Shown here: piece after piece, positions 12,430 to 23,440 of the stretch
Position numbering within the stretch: the stretch's first letter is position 1
Layout: every line of letters begins with the position of its first letter
Source: Chaetoderma sp. LZ-2023a
Lineage: Eukaryota > Mollusca > Caudofoveata > Chaetodermatida > Chaetodermatidae
DNA length: 64,000 nucleotides
Direction: 5' to 3'
Assembly (NCBI GenBank): GCA_034401795.1
Contig: CM067374.1
Location: 129,958,901-130,022,900, forward strand
Program-made: the position numbers and the translations under genes
The notes under the pieces: generated by a model
Told to the model about the DNA's origin: nothing
Database searches by the model: none
The model's input: the letters and a program-made list of their open reading frames with translations, nothing else

Positions 12430-12752
12430 CCCCAACAGACCCCCCTTTAGTGGGTTGGTCTGTAGTTTTATTAACCACTATAAAAACATACTTACCGTTC
12501 AATCACTACTTGCTAAATCAAATATCTGCATTTAGCTATCAGAATAAAATTTTTATACTCGCTTACATACTCCCTAATGCCAATACCATCACCATGTAGA
12601 CCCTCAACCAGGCTTCTGGTAGAGGGACCCCCTGCATTAGCCTTACAATAGACTGGCACCAGTCTGTACACACTCCTTGGTGACGCCTGTCACTAAGCAC
12701 GCTCGCGCATGCGCAGTAGGTCCCAAATGTGAAAACTGATTCACTTTTCTAA
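12430..12752. repeat. DIRS copy 2, left inverted terminal repeat
   Basis: From about 12490 to 12752 this is the near-perfect reverse complement of 19583-19850 (shared phrases such as CTTACCGTTCAATCACTAC, GCGCATGCGCAGTAGG and AAAACTGATTCAC). The outer 60 bp, including CCCCCAACAGACCCCCC, differ from the right end. Such unequal outer ends are known for DIRS elements. Confidence 0.93.
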
Positions 12753-12820
12753 ATTTAAGTGCCATATATCCAGAATAGATTCTCAAATCAATACCCAGCG
12801 GGGTGGCTGAGGCCGGGTCG

Positions 12821-12952
12821 TAGTGATTGAATGGTAAGTATGTTTTTATAGTGGTTAATAAAACTACAGACCAACCCACTAAAGGGGGGTCTGTTGGGGG
12901 TTGTTATTACACCACAAAAACATCCATTACCGTTCAATCACTACTTGCTAAA
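12821..12952. repeat. DIRS internal complementary region (ICR)
   Basis: 12821-12900 is the reverse complement of the left terminus (12430-12510). Then 12901-12952 is the reverse complement of the right terminus (19820-19870). The two meet at GGGGGTTGTT. In DIRS-1-type elements the ICR carries the joined ends and is thought to template completion of the circular intermediate. It lies next to the recombinase end, as in the family. Confidence 0.93.
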
Positions 12953-13249
12953 CCCGTAGATTTGGTCAGTGCCCCACTACGAAACTTTGGTGGGAGGAGA
13001 TTTGAGAATCCATAAGCAAGGATAAAAATCAAACAAAAGATAACCAAATGTTAATAACATAACATAATGGTGCATCTTAATCAATCACACACTGATTATC
13101 AAAAAAGGATTTCTTTAAACTTAAAGAAATAAATAAAAACCAAAGAACAACTCACACCATTCATGCAGACCCACGGTCCTAACGAAAATGGTGGGATGTG
13201 CTTGGTAAATGGTCTTCAGCCTTTTTAGTTAAAATCATAAAGTTCCTAA

Positions 13250-14065
13250 ACAAGGAAGCTGCTGTGCTCTGGTCTTTTTCAATAAAAAGTAGTAAAAGTA
13301 GACTCGGATTTCCATCCTGTAACTTGCATAACTTCGTCTACAGAAGAGCTAGCAAAAATGGCAAAAGAGGAAGCCATCCCTCTAATGACATGAGCTTTAA
13401 TGTGAATGGTCTCACAAATCCAGCTGGGAATAGATGCCCTAGAGACTGGACTGGCCAACCCCTCCTCATACGGAACCCAGAAAAGGCACAGATCGGATCT
13501 CTAAAAATCAGAACGACGCTTTAAACTTATGGAGCTCTGACAGGACACCAAAATCTGTCAGCCGGAGAAAAGGAGGTTAAAGATTGTGAAATAATCGGCT
13601 CAGCTGGATAACGGATTGATTGAGTCTTTGACAAAAATTCCCTTCAAGGATATAAGACCAAACCGTCCCCAGATTCGATAAACCTATCCTTTTCAGCGGA
13701 GAAAACATGGATTTCGGATCGACTTCTAGCAGAAGCAGATGCAATTAGAAAAACGGTCTTAAAAGTTAAAAGATTCAAGCTAATCGTAGAGATAGGTTGG
13801 AAATGATGACCTGCCCAAGAACCTGAAGAACCAGAGCCAAGTTCCAGGAAGGTAAAGGTTTAACACCTGGAGGACGAATATTACCTAAACCTCTGATCAA
13901 AAGATTAAGAACCATAGTATCTTCAACTTCAGCGTTCAACAAACCAGGAAGAGAAGATGCAAAAGAAAATCTATATCCTCCTACAGTGTTAGCAGACAGA
14001 TGTAAAGAGTTGACCAGATAAGATAAGGAGTCTAGCATCTGGGAAATAGAAACAGAATCAGGCAC
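13250..14065 (-). pseudogene. DIRS copy 2 tyrosine recombinase remnant
   Basis: The minus frame 14065-13775 gives an N-terminal part (LVNSLHLSANTVGGYRF, NIRPPGVKPLPSWNLALVLQ) parallel to copy 1. Around 13400-13260 short frames resemble the C-terminal core with GWKSEST and FYLKK, in which the Tyr would be the nucleophile. Between them the sequence is shifted and contains stops. It cannot encode an active enzyme. Confidence 0.7.
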
Positions 14066-14690
14066 GAGACCTTGATCTGAACACCATTCTCCAAAAATCT
14101 TAAGATTCCTGGGTTTGGATGATGGTAGGTACTAGAAGATCGAGAAGGTCTACAAACCAGATCCTTATTGGCCAAAAGGGAACTATTAACACGATCTCGC
14201 AGATCTGGTCCCTGACTTTCTTCAGAACCAAAAGAAATCAGGATTGTGGGAGGGAACGCATAAGCGAAGATTCCTGACCAGGACTGAGACAGGGCGTCCA
14301 CAGCCCAAGCCAATTGGTCCGCAAGAAAACTCAGACAGCCTGGGACATGAGTGGACACTCGAAAATTTGTTTATTCATGCGACACCCCATGAGGAGGTTC
14401 CACACTTCCAAGTACAGGAGAGACGACTTTGTGCCCCCCTGCCTGTTGATATAAGAGACTGCTGTCGAATTGTTCGATCGAATCGAGAACTAGAGACCCT
14501 TAACCTGACTGTCCGAAAAGGGAGACATGAAAGATAAAATCTGGCCAATCAGACATGTCGCAAACAGATTGGATCTAGTGACATACCAAGAAAGACTCGA
14601 TCCTCCTTCTAAAAATGAAAGAAATCCCCATGGCAATGGCTGAACGAATCCAACCCAGAACAGAAGCCTGGATTTACTTTCCACAGAAGA
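14066..14690 (-). pseudogene. DIRS copy 2 RNase H and linker remnant
   Basis: Minus frames show DALSQSWSGIFAYAFPPTIL (about 14310-14250), the counterpart of the AYAYPPTIL block in copy 1. Upstream is a decayed YINRQG-like stretch near 14440. Several stops and shifts are present. Confidence 0.65.
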
Positions 14691-17600
14691 GCCTCTTCTT
14701 AGACTCCTTGACGAGCATAGAAGACAACAAACCCTCTAAAGCTAATAGCTTCTGATTAGAGGAACAGAAGACCATTTGGGAGGAGACTGCAAAGAAGGGT
14801 TCTAGATCCAAGAATATCTGCCCCTTTTGATAAGGGCTGCCCTTAAAGATGTGGCAAGCTTACTATATGCTAAAGAGGACTGCTTATAGAAAACACATAG
14901 ATTACATCTGCCATGATGCTCCAACCAAAATCCTGGGCTATATCCTTATTGCTTAGCCCTCACTAAAGAGGTAACTCATGTTTATTATGGATATTCTAAT
15001 AATACCGCTTAGTCTGAATGGAGAAAAGTCTCATATCAGTATAGCTTAACTTATTAAAAAGCTAAAGACTCTGCAAAAATTATAGATAATTTTATTTATA
15101 GAGATTTAACCAGATATCGTGGGAAATCAAAAAACCCATAGTAAGCCTAAGGGAGTGCTTAGAGTCAAGATATAGCCAAATCCTGTACCTGAGATCTGCA
15201 ATAATCCCGACTGGAATTCGAAAACCTCAAATTGTGACAGAATTTAGCAAGATAAAATGAAGAAATGAAATTACGGTTTCCCAAACCACCACTCAAAAAG
15301 ATGAAATAAGGGAAACTTACTTGTGATGACATCATCACAATTCTACGAATAGAACGCATGACAAGGTCCTGTTAAGAGAACTATGGCAAACATTTGACTA
15401 TCTAATTTAAAAATCGTATAATAATGGAGCAGATTTAACAAGAAAATTGTTATTGAATACATCAACGGTTGCCTAGCCGCTCGGGCTTGACAGATCATCT
15501 TGTCAGCTTGTCAAATAATACTTGATCTACGCAAGTATTTCTTACAAATAGTGTTAATGTATGGAATCCTTTACCAACAGAAGCAATTAACGCGCCAACA
15601 TAAAACACATACAAAAACGACCTAGACTCATTCTTCAAGTCACAGGGTTTTATATATATATATATATCTAAGGTCGACTAACTCCCAAGATTGCACTCAC
15701 TTCTTCTACACTGAAGTATTAGACTGCAATCACTGGAAAATCATCAGCCTGAACGTGACAGGATCCTATAATGATTGCAAAACTGTGTCCTATATTTAAA
15801 TCAACGACATAGGAAAAACAAGCCAGCTTCAAGACTTGGCTTAGGTATACTGATCAATTAGATATCCTAAACCATTCGATATTTATGCCCAGAGGCAGAA
15901 AACTTAAAAGATTTTGTATATATTTATTGATTCTTATATTTATAGTCTTAGAATCAATAATTTCATCTTTGTAATAACAAATGACCGTGTGTTAGAAATC
16001 CAGATAAAAGGAAAGATTGAACACTGATACTTTATATTAACTGTCTGGATACTGAATTTTGCAGACGACATATTACAACTGTAATATCTCTGGACCTGCA
16101 AAATATTTTGAAAACATTTTGACCGAAAATTGTTGGTGGCTGCTTAAATCCAGATTCTCAGCCATTCCTCCACCCCTCCAGCGCAACCCCCACCCCACTC
16201 CAACCGGCCCGTCGCCAGCCCCCAGACAACAACTTCAACGAGCAAAAAACCCAAGACCCACCGAACAGTCCGGGAACAATCCGACCGAAAGTTGCCAGTG
16301 GCTTCACCGTTATCCAGTCAACTCGGCCAAAATACACCCACCCCCCCTCCCGGCCGACCCTCAACTCGGCCTAGTTCCAACTCGACCTATGTTTATGCCT
16401 AACATGTGCGAATATACCCTTGGGTCGAGTTGACCCTACAGTATCACCCATAACCACATACGAATGCACATATGCGCACACATGTATATACCTATAGGTG
16501 CACTATTAGGCCGAACCGACACTGCGCTATTAACTGTACATATGAACATAGCTATAGCAATATTATTGGGCTAACCAGTACGCTTAAATAGGATAAAGTT
16601 TATCGAGTGTAGCAGGCCTACCTAGACTTCTATGGTAGCTACTACACACGATAATCTGTATACCATGACATACACGGAAATCTCGGTAATATCTTAAGAT
16701 CGCCATTGTCTCACAAAGATAGTGCCTTTAGGAGTGTCTACGTCTTATGTAAAATAGTTGCGCGTTAGTGAAAATAATAGACACTAATAATTCTGACCGT
16801 CTTTTAATAAAGAGACGTAAACGCCAGTAAATATTATTAGATCCACCAACAGACGACTAATGCTGGTATAATACGACTGGTATAAGAGGGATCTCATATT
16901 TCCAAATCATCAATTTTTGAAGAAAAATTCCGAAATCAAGGATATAGAAAGATGAGATTCCCAATTATTCCATGATTCCAGCCAGGTAAAAAGATTTCAT
17001 CTTGAGAACAGCTCTCCAAGTGTGATACCAGCGATCGAAAAGAGAAGAAAGAAGCCAGTTAAATGCATTCCTAGGCCTATTTGACCATTAAATCGGGCCG
17101 ACATGACTTTTTATCCTAGGCCGATCCGACTAATTTAAGTAGGCCGGGTTGGCAATTGGACCGACTCGACTGGAATTCGCTTCACCAACAACCCTCAGCC
17201 AGACCACCCCCAAACAAAACCAGCAAATCCCGAGTCCCCGCCCTCCAAAACCACCGTCCGGAGGCCTGCAGCAACCCAGTCAAAATAGAGCAAAAAAAAA
17301 AAAATTACGCTAGAAAAGGGAAAACAAGCAAAAATCTGGAAAAAATTAAAACAAAGCGAACTCACCGAAACTATGTCAACGCAGAAGAATTTGGCTTATA
17401 TTCCTTCTTCCTGCTCCCTTATCCGCTTGATTATCCTTTCTAAGCGACTATTGTTCTTGTAGACATTAATCTTTTAGTCATACTGATCCCTATGAAACCT
17501 TTACTGATCTAATTCTTTTCAGCGACTGACAAAACTATACTACGATTTACGCCAGATCACGGTTTTTCCCTATACAAATTCACTCCCTTTGGTTAAAATA

Positions 17601-17907
17601 AATATGTCAACCTGCCGACATAAGAGGTAAAAGGAGCGTGAAAAAAGGCTGACTGGCCCGAAGACAACTGGCCATCTAAAGTTGGATTTAAGTAAAAATC
17701 GTATCTCGAGATAATGCGTAGAATAGATTGACTTATCGGCTGATGATATGCGCATATAAAATAATCTGCAACAAAAAACCCCATACGGCAACCAGTCAGA
17801 AGAGTCTTTAATTAAATTGTCACTGATAAACGAATAAATGTCTCAATAGACTACAATTCCAAGAGAGACTGGCAATGAATATTTCCAGCCATTCAACATT
17901 TCCAATA
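14691..17907. other. DIRS copy 2 interior with no readable coding sequence; contains other repeats
   Basis: An RT domain would be expected here but I cannot recognise one. 15105-15200 resembles 23447-23545 (shared TTTAACCAGAT and CCCATAGTAA phrases). 16035-16150 matches the left half of the fold-back repeat at 52419-52530. Pyrimidine- and CCGAC-rich stretches occur at 16170-16400 and 17085-17280. There is a short (TA)n tract at about 15652-15667. Confidence 0.5.
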
Positions 17908-18959
17908 TTAAACAAATACGGAAATATGACTAAATCTTAGGCAAGAATATGACAAGATTCTAGGAAAGCGAACATGTAAACCGGACTTGAAGAACAAAAC
18001 TGGAACCCCAGGAAGTTCTCTATCACCTGAAATCCAAAACAGGAAGACAGACCCGGAAGCTAATCCTAGAACAATAGAAAGATCCATGAAAACCGGAAAT
18101 GACCTTATCCCCGGCTGTACGAAATCCGGATGTGGGAAAAACGGAAAACGGAAATGCGTAACCGGAAGTAGATACAGGAAACTGATCAAAATTCTACAAC
18201 CCGGATGTACAGAATTACCGGAAGAGGAAGCTGAACCGGAAACGAATATAGATGAATGATGCAATGCTCGGTCTAACAGACCCAGATAAGTATTCTTCCT
18301 ACCGGAAGTAGCAACACTACTACCGGAAGAGGAAGCTGAAAAACCGGAAACGGAAATAGATGAATGATGCAATGCCAGGTCCAACAGACCCAGATAAGCA
18401 TTCTTCCTACCGGAAGTAGCAACACTACTACCGGAAGAGGAAGCTGAAAAACCGGAAACGGAAGTAGACGAATGATGCAATGCCACATTCTTCCTACCGG
18501 AATCGGAACTCTATAGCCGGAAACGGCGGAAGTTGACGAAAAAGCCAGATTATCATGAGTCACCGGATGTTCAGCCAAGCCAGAAACAATCACGGTGCTC
18601 ATTTCCGGATGCCCGGTAAAACCAGAAGACAATCCGGATGGCAAACCCGCTTGCCCGGACAAACCAGGAGCAGAGACGGGAGCAGAGGCGATCGGCGATC
18701 CTAAAACATTCCTGGCAATCGGTATCACGGAGAAACGAACTTTTGCATGTGATGACAAATCGGAGGCTTCCGCCACCGATGCCATCTCTTGAGGATTATG
18801 ATGATCCTCAAGACTAACATGGTCTTTGGCCTGGCTCCTACCAGAGGATGACTTACCAGGCTTCTTTCTCGAGTCGCCGGATTTACCTTTTGGAGACTTG
18901 ATCTGTTGCCTAGATGTCAAGGAAACCGGCTTAGTCCACTTGCGCAGGCTTAACGACAA
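17908..18959 (-). pseudogene. DIRS copy 2 gag-like remnant
   Basis: The minus frame 18959-18273 begins with a basic Lys/Ser-rich stretch (RQQIKSPKGKSGDSRKKPGK, residues 17-36) similar in composition to the basic tail of copy 1 Gag. It then becomes low-complexity over a tandem repeat. A second frame covers 18486-17908. The length and position (outermost gene on the 5' side of the element) support gag, but residue similarity is weak. Confidence 0.5.
18262..18510. repeat. ~110-bp tandem repeat rich in CCGGAA
   Basis: The unit from AATGC(T/C)(C/A)GGTC, through CAGACCCAGATAAG and CTACCGGAAGTAGCAACAC, to GATGAATGATGC occurs at 18262 and 18372, with a partial third at 18480. The CCGGAA/CCGGAAG hexamer (an ETS-like core) recurs more than twenty times between 17990 and 18640, an unusual density. 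Confidence 0.85.
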
Positions 18960-19582
18960 AATCTTTGAAGAACGATTTAGATAAGACTAATGGCCAACCC
19001 TTACAAATCCCACACATTTTTTATTTTTTATTTTGAGGGGAGCAGGAGGTACACCTCAGGTAAACGTGACCCGCATAGTCCTTAGCGTGAAAAACGATCA
19101 CACTTGATTGACGTACATTTTACTTTCTCAGAATTTAAGGACACTTCCTTTGAAAAATAAGAAATGATAAGAAATAAAGCAGCTAGCTTTTATGAGGATA
19201 CGTCATAGGCGTACTTAAGAAAGTGACTGAAGAAAGGAATCATAATGATTCCTGAATGATGATGTTTGAGGGCACTAGGAACTACGTTAATAGGAGTGGT
19301 ACTGGCTATTTTATAACATGGTACTCTTGATGGTATATAATAGGCCTGGTTACTCTAACCTCGAAAACGGGAGTAGTGACACGAAAACTGGTAACTCAAA
19401 AACTAGAGTTACAAACACCTCTAAAACACCATGATATAAAAAGTTAAACATAACTTAGGAAGGATGGGTTTCATGGTAGGCATTATTCGTGTCAAATATA
19501 GTAATAACTGAAAACTTTCAGTAGCAAAGCTAAAACTTTTATATCAGATTGATAGCAGGCAAACTGTACTGCTAGCAGAATA

Positions 19583-19870
19583 TTTGAAAAGTGAATCAGT
19601 TTTCACATTTGGGACCTACTGCGCATGCGCGAGCGTGCTTAGTGACAGGCGTCACCAAGGAGTGTGTACAGACTGGTGCCAGTCTATTGTAAGGCTAATG
19701 CAGGGGGTCCCTCTACCAGAAGCCTGGTTGAGGGTCTACATGGTGATGGTATTGGCATTAGGGAGTATGTAAGCGAGTATAAAAATTTTATTCTGATAGC
19801 TAAATGCAGATATTTGATTTAGCAAGTAGTGATTGAACGGTAATGGATGTTTTTGTGGTGTAATAACAAC
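19583..19870. repeat. DIRS copy 2, right inverted terminal repeat
   Basis: This is the reverse complement of 12490-12752, with an outer end reading GGATGTTTTTGTGGTGTAAT and AACAAC. It is joined directly to hAT coding sequence at 19871. Confidence 0.93.
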
Positions 19871-20063
19871 ACTAGGTGTGCCAGGCGATTTTATTGATAT
19901 GGCTATTCAGCTGCTTGAAGCACCAGCATCATCAATTGAGAGAATTTTGAGCAATTTTAGCTATATCTACACTAAAATCTGTAATAGGCTTGGAGTAGAG
20001 AAAGCGTCAAAGCTAGTGTTTTGCTACAGGATGTTGAGAGGGCTGTCTGATTTGGACTACTAA
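19871..20063 (+). CDS. hAT transposase, C-terminal dimerisation segment (3' part after DIRS insertion)
   Basis: This encodes about 63 residues ending at the TAA at 20061-20063. They include LLEAPASSIERILSNFSYIY and TKICNRLGVEKASKLVF, the hAT C-terminal dimerisation motif (P-A-S-S...ER..S). Joined to 12429 the codons read on without a shift (TTG AAA ACA CTA GGT). The two pieces are thus one exon and the DIRS insertion is the only break in it. No other stop is seen in the hAT exon, so the host transposon was probably intact when it was hit. Confidence 0.9.
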
Positions 20064-20321
20064 TTAAACCTAATTAAGCCTTTTAAGTTTTAATTGTATG
20101 TATTTGATAAAAATGTAATAATAACTCATATAATAAATGGATTTGTTTAATATAGTGCTTTCGATGCAATCTCTGATTTCTTATTTTTTAATAGTATTAT
20201 GATGCATAAGAGTATGGTGATATGTCCAACATAGTTTTGGACTGGTTTAAACCATTTAAGACAGGTTTTGGACAATGTCTGCTCAAAGTTAGTTTTGGAC
20301 TGTCCAAAACCCAACCCTGTA

Positions 20322-20455
20322 TCCAGGGTATATACTACAGGTATAATACGGGTTACAGGTTGTATTTTAAATACAACCAATCTAGTACAGTATATAAGAT
20401 ATACATACACACCCAGGGTATATACTACAGGCATAATACAGGTAGCTATGAGGCA
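20322..20455 (+). repeat. Direct repeat CCAGGGTATATACTACAGG
   Basis: The unit CCAGGGTATATACTACAGG(T/C)ATAATAC occurs at about 20323 and 20412, separated by about 60 bp that include a TTGTATTTTAAATACAACC palindrome. It lies immediately outside the right hAT end. Confidence 0.8.
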
Positions 20456-20539
20456 GGGAGATCTGACATGGATACCGTGCCCATATCTGCCTGCTCACAA
20501 TCCTAAAATACATCCCAATCCATCAAGTTTGTAATGTAT

Positions 20540-21075
20540 AGACGCCGCTAGCGCCACATTGTATACCGAGGCGGGTCTGTATTCCAATCTACTCATCATT
20601 CATATCACAGAATAGTTCTTGCTGTGGTCGTACTTCATGTCCTGATCCTTACAGAACCTATCCAATCTACTATCAAAACACTGGAGATTGGCCGCATTAA
20701 TGACCTCGTGTGGAAGTCCATTCCATATGTCTGTCACTTGATTAACAAAGGACTATTTCCTAATATCCAATCTTGAGTAGTTTTTGTCGATTTTATAGTT
20801 ATGTCCTCTGGTATCAGCCATGTTGTCCGTCCGTTGAACGTGAAGATTTGATGTGTGAGCCGTTTATCATAGATAATATGGAGAGCAACTCATCTGCCTG
20901 TATTTTAATTGTTGGTAGCTGCAGTATCTTTAGCCCGTGTGTGTAGTCAACTTCCTTTAATGTCGCTCTACATTCAACATTTTCCAGTGTGTCAACATCG
21001 CATTTCTTGAGCAACAGATCGGATCCATCCATTGTGATGCATGTACTTCTGCTATGCGGTGGAAGGGGCATGTTA
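20540..21075 (-). mobile_element. LINE fragment B (RT C-terminus)
   Basis: The minus-strand frame 21071-20814 contains LENVECRATL and a stretch like the 'Y.ERLK.L.LP' region of LINE RTs. Below 20814 the frames read RGHNYKIDKNYSRLDIRK, a stop, SFVNQVTDIWNGLP and then HEVINA, which parallels LINE A (NKVVPQWNSLPATIVEA). It is a different subfamily, with several stops. Confidence 0.75.
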
Positions 21076-21553
21076 TTTGTATTAGAATGTTTTTGCTGAG
21101 TTATGGGTGTGTGATACGCTATGATTTATGTCCGACGATTTTCGATGTTGTTTGTTCATGTCCCTGTAAATCCGGCGATTTTAGTTCCTTTCCAGCTCTT
21201 ATATGCAACTTGCCAGCGATTTGCTGCAGTACGGTTATTCACTGAAACTAGCTAGCGGCTGTCAATGGTCCCCACAGATTTCGTCCGGAGCGTATATTAG
21301 TTCGTAATTTTATATGATAGACCGTTACAAACCTAGTGTTATATGTTTCCGGTGAGAGTAATCATTCCTCTACATGTAGGCATCGATAATTAAGCGATGC
21401 AAGTAATAATATGAATATAAGCATCGCCTATCCAACCGGGGTGCCAAAATAGGTTTCACACCTTGTGTATATTATATATAGTAGGTATATATACATGTAG
21501 TAGGGGGATATGCGGTTAGTGATATGGATGGACGAAAATTCAAAGGCCTGTGC

Positions 21554-21556
<3 letters not shown>

Positions 21557-21589
<33 letters not shown>
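21557..21589. repeat. (AT)n tract, left flank of Tc1
   Basis: AT repeats end in the TA dinucleotide used as the Tc1 target. The same repeat continues on the other side of the element at 23244-23276. The Tc1 therefore inserted within one microsatellite. Confidence 0.9.
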
Positions 21590-21592
<3 letters not shown>

Positions 21593-23240
21593 CTGTGCAA
21601 AAGTTATGCACCACCCTATTTTTACGCACATGCGAGGGTATATTCATGTGCTATAAAGAAAGCAATAGCATAAACATTTATGTACCCATCCATCTTAGTG
21701 CAAGAGGTAATAATGCAACTAGAGGAATGCTGATTATGATGGTGGGGAAACACTGTATGTTTTTGTTTGAACTTGAAAACGAGGCCTGAATATGGTTACG
21801 TTGACACAACTGACAACTATTGCCCTACAGTTGACACACGTGGCTAGATTGTCATTAATGGTGTCTGAAAATGAAGTTTAACATCTGTGCACGAGTTTGA
21901 GACTGTCATTATTAATACCGGGTATATCCACCTTGTGCCTGGATGACGGCCTGGACACGACGTCTCATGCTGGTCACCAACCGACTGATATGCCATTGTG
22001 GTATTCGTTGCCATTCAAGATGGAGTGCGTATGTTAATTCCTGTAGGTTCTGCACAGGAGGATCCCTCCTCACCATGTTTCCCAGAATGTCCCAGATATG
22101 CTCAATAGGGTTCATGTCAGGGCTCCTTGCTGGCCATGGTAGGGTTTCGATGGCATTCTGGCGGAGGTATTCATGCACAGCTCTAGCACGATGTGGTCGG
22201 GCGTTGTCATCCATGAATATAGGGTGGGTTCCAGGTGCATGATTTACAAAATGAGGGACCACAACTCTATCCAGTATGGAATCTTGATATCTTTGTCCAT
22301 TTAGTGTTCCAGGTACAGTCAACAGATCCAGCTTACAATCAAATGAGATGCACCCCCCTATCATAACGGAACCTCCACCAAATGGAACTTCTTCCATGAT
22401 GTTACGTTGGTCGTACGCCGTGCGTCTGGACCTCCATACACGAGTTCGACCATCTGTGGCATGAAGCAGGAACTGACTTTCATCGGACCAGTGTACCCGT
22501 CTCCAGGATCTCATGTTCCAGTGTCTTCTTTCGTTGCACCACCTCAGACGCTCCTCTTTGTGGTGTGCAGTGAGGAGAGGACGTCTGACAGGTCTCCTAG
22601 CTTTCATGCCAGCAGCATACAGTCTCCTTTTGACGGTAGACATTGACACTCTATTGCGCGTTTCCCATTGCTGGCTGAGCACTCTGCTGTTGGTGAATGG
22701 AGATCTCCTAACAAGGCGTACTAGGGCTCGATCATCATGGGCAGTAGTCTTCTTCGGTCTTCCAGATCTAGGCCTGTCCTTCACCTCGTTAGTTTGCCCA
22801 TGTTTTGCAATCAAACGACTGATTACAGTATGGTTAATGTTCAGCTGTCTGCCAATCTCTCTGCATGACATACCAGTGGTATGCATGCCTATGATTTGCC
22901 ATTTCACACGATCACTTAACCTTCGTCTTGCCATAGCGGTTCACAATCAAGAGCTAATTCTCTCTGTACAAATAAACCACGGTCATGAACACAAAATTCC
23001 TAATCTTGTCGCCTAAATCTGTATGTAATGTTCTACACCTCAAACTGGACTTTTACATAACTGAACACGTGTGCTGTTTCCCGCCACGCACGGACATCAA
23101 GCGGCGTGAAGTCATGCATGCATGTGCATTTCGTACTTGGAATTATGTCAGCTAACGCGGGGACAAAAAGTATGGCAGCCTAGTTGTACCATCATGTTTC
23201 TACGTTCTATTGTTTTTGCTGGTGCTTAACTTTTGCACAG

Positions 23241-23243
<3 letters not shown>
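21590..23243 (-). mobile_element. Tc1-like transposon, apparently complete (1654 bp)
   Basis: The terminal inverted repeats are CACCTGTGCAAAAGTTA(T/A)GCACC at 21590 and its complement ending at 23243, with one mismatch in 23 bp. TA flanks both sides. A single uninterrupted transposase frame fills the middle. Near-identical ends and an open gene indicate recent movement. Confidence 0.95.
21912..22934 (-). CDS. Tc1-like transposase, DD34E, intact
   Basis: 340 residues, the usual Tc1 length, start at ATG 22934. The N-terminus holds two helix-turn-helix (paired-like) domains (MSCREIGRQLNINHTVISRL, about 23-42, and STVKRRLYAAGM). A basic RSGRPKK AT-hook-like linker at about 57-63 separates them. 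The catalytic triad is visible: D in HWSDESQF (about 150), D in FMDDNARPHRA (about 243) and E in SPDMNPIEHIWD (about 278), with the 34-residue spacing typical of Tc1. The enzyme would bind the terminal repeats and catalyse cut-and-paste into TA. No stop or shift is present. Confidence 0.96.
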   Translation of the reverse strand: MARRRLSDRVKWQIIGMHTTGMSCREIGRQLNINHTVISRLIAKHGQTNEVKDRPRSGRPKKTTAHDDRALVRLVRRSPFTNSRVLSQQWETRNRVSMSTVKRRLYAAGMKARRPVRRPLLTAHHKEERLRWCNERRHWNMRSWRRVHWSDESQFLLHATDGRTRVWRSRRTAYDQRNIMEEVPFGGGSVMIGGCISFDCKLDLLTVPGTLNGQRYQDSILDRVVVPHFVNHAPGTHPIFMDDNARPHRARAVHEYLRQNAIETLPWPARSPDMNPIEHIWDILGNMVRRDPPVQNLQELTYALHLEWQRIPQWHISRLVTSMRRRVQAVIQAQGGYTRY

Positions 23244-23280
<37 letters not shown>

Positions 23281-23282
23281 TT

Positions 23283-23440
23283 CATCACAAATAATTATAT
23301 ATACTATACATGGATAGGGTAAGAAGTGGCCACCAGACACAGACATGCCTGTGGCGGGGGTTTGTTAGACATGGAAGTCACGACGTATTTGAACGTTACC
23401 TCATGATTAAGCCATAAATTAAGGGGAGGGGAATCAAGCA
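23283..23440 (+). repeat. Inverted repeat arm 1 (partner 24941-25082)
   Basis: ATCACAAATAATTATATATA and the following ~150 bp, to GGGGAGGGGAATC, match the reverse complement of 24941-25080 almost without mismatch. An 11-nt indel lies near 23420. The arm begins just outside the AT tract that flanks Tc1. Confidence 0.92.

Larger units (their letters stand above)
12430..19870 (-). mobile_element. DIRS-like retrotransposon, copy 2, complete but decayed, inserted in the hAT transposase
   Basis: Both ends are visible. Inverted terminal repeats lie at 12430-12752 and 19583-19870, and an internal complementary region lies at 12821-12952. A gag remnant, an RNase H remnant and a tyrosine recombinase follow on the minus strand. 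AAC is present at both junctions (12427-12429 and 19868-19870), and one copy remains in the reconstructed target. This matches the short junction identity expected of tyrosine-recombinase integration rather than a true target duplication. The interior is full of stops. It is about 7.44 kb, longer than needed for the coding parts, so further insertions are likely between 14700 and 17900. Confidence 0.9.
8343..20319 (+). mobile_element. hAT DNA transposon, interrupted by a DIRS element
   Basis: The termini are inverted: CAGGGTTGG followed by TTTTGGAC at 8343, and GTCCAAAAC then CCAACCCTG ending at 20319. Subterminal GTCCAAAAC motifs are repeated at both ends (8395-8430 and 20265-20310), as hAT transposases usually require. 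Inside are a BED-finger exon (9137-9322) and a transposase exon (11102-12429 plus 19871-20063). Without the 7.44-kb DIRS insertion the element would be about 4.5 kb. An 8-bp target duplication is not visible: the left flank is pure AT and the right flank reads TATCCAGG. Confidence 0.88.

Noticed and set aside
8335-20327. 8-bp target duplication of the hAT
   Set aside because: The left flank is pure AT repeat and the right flank is TATCCAGG. They do not match, so none is claimed.
22513-23016. Plus-strand 167-codon frame over Tc1
   Set aside because: Antisense of the intact transposase. No independent support.
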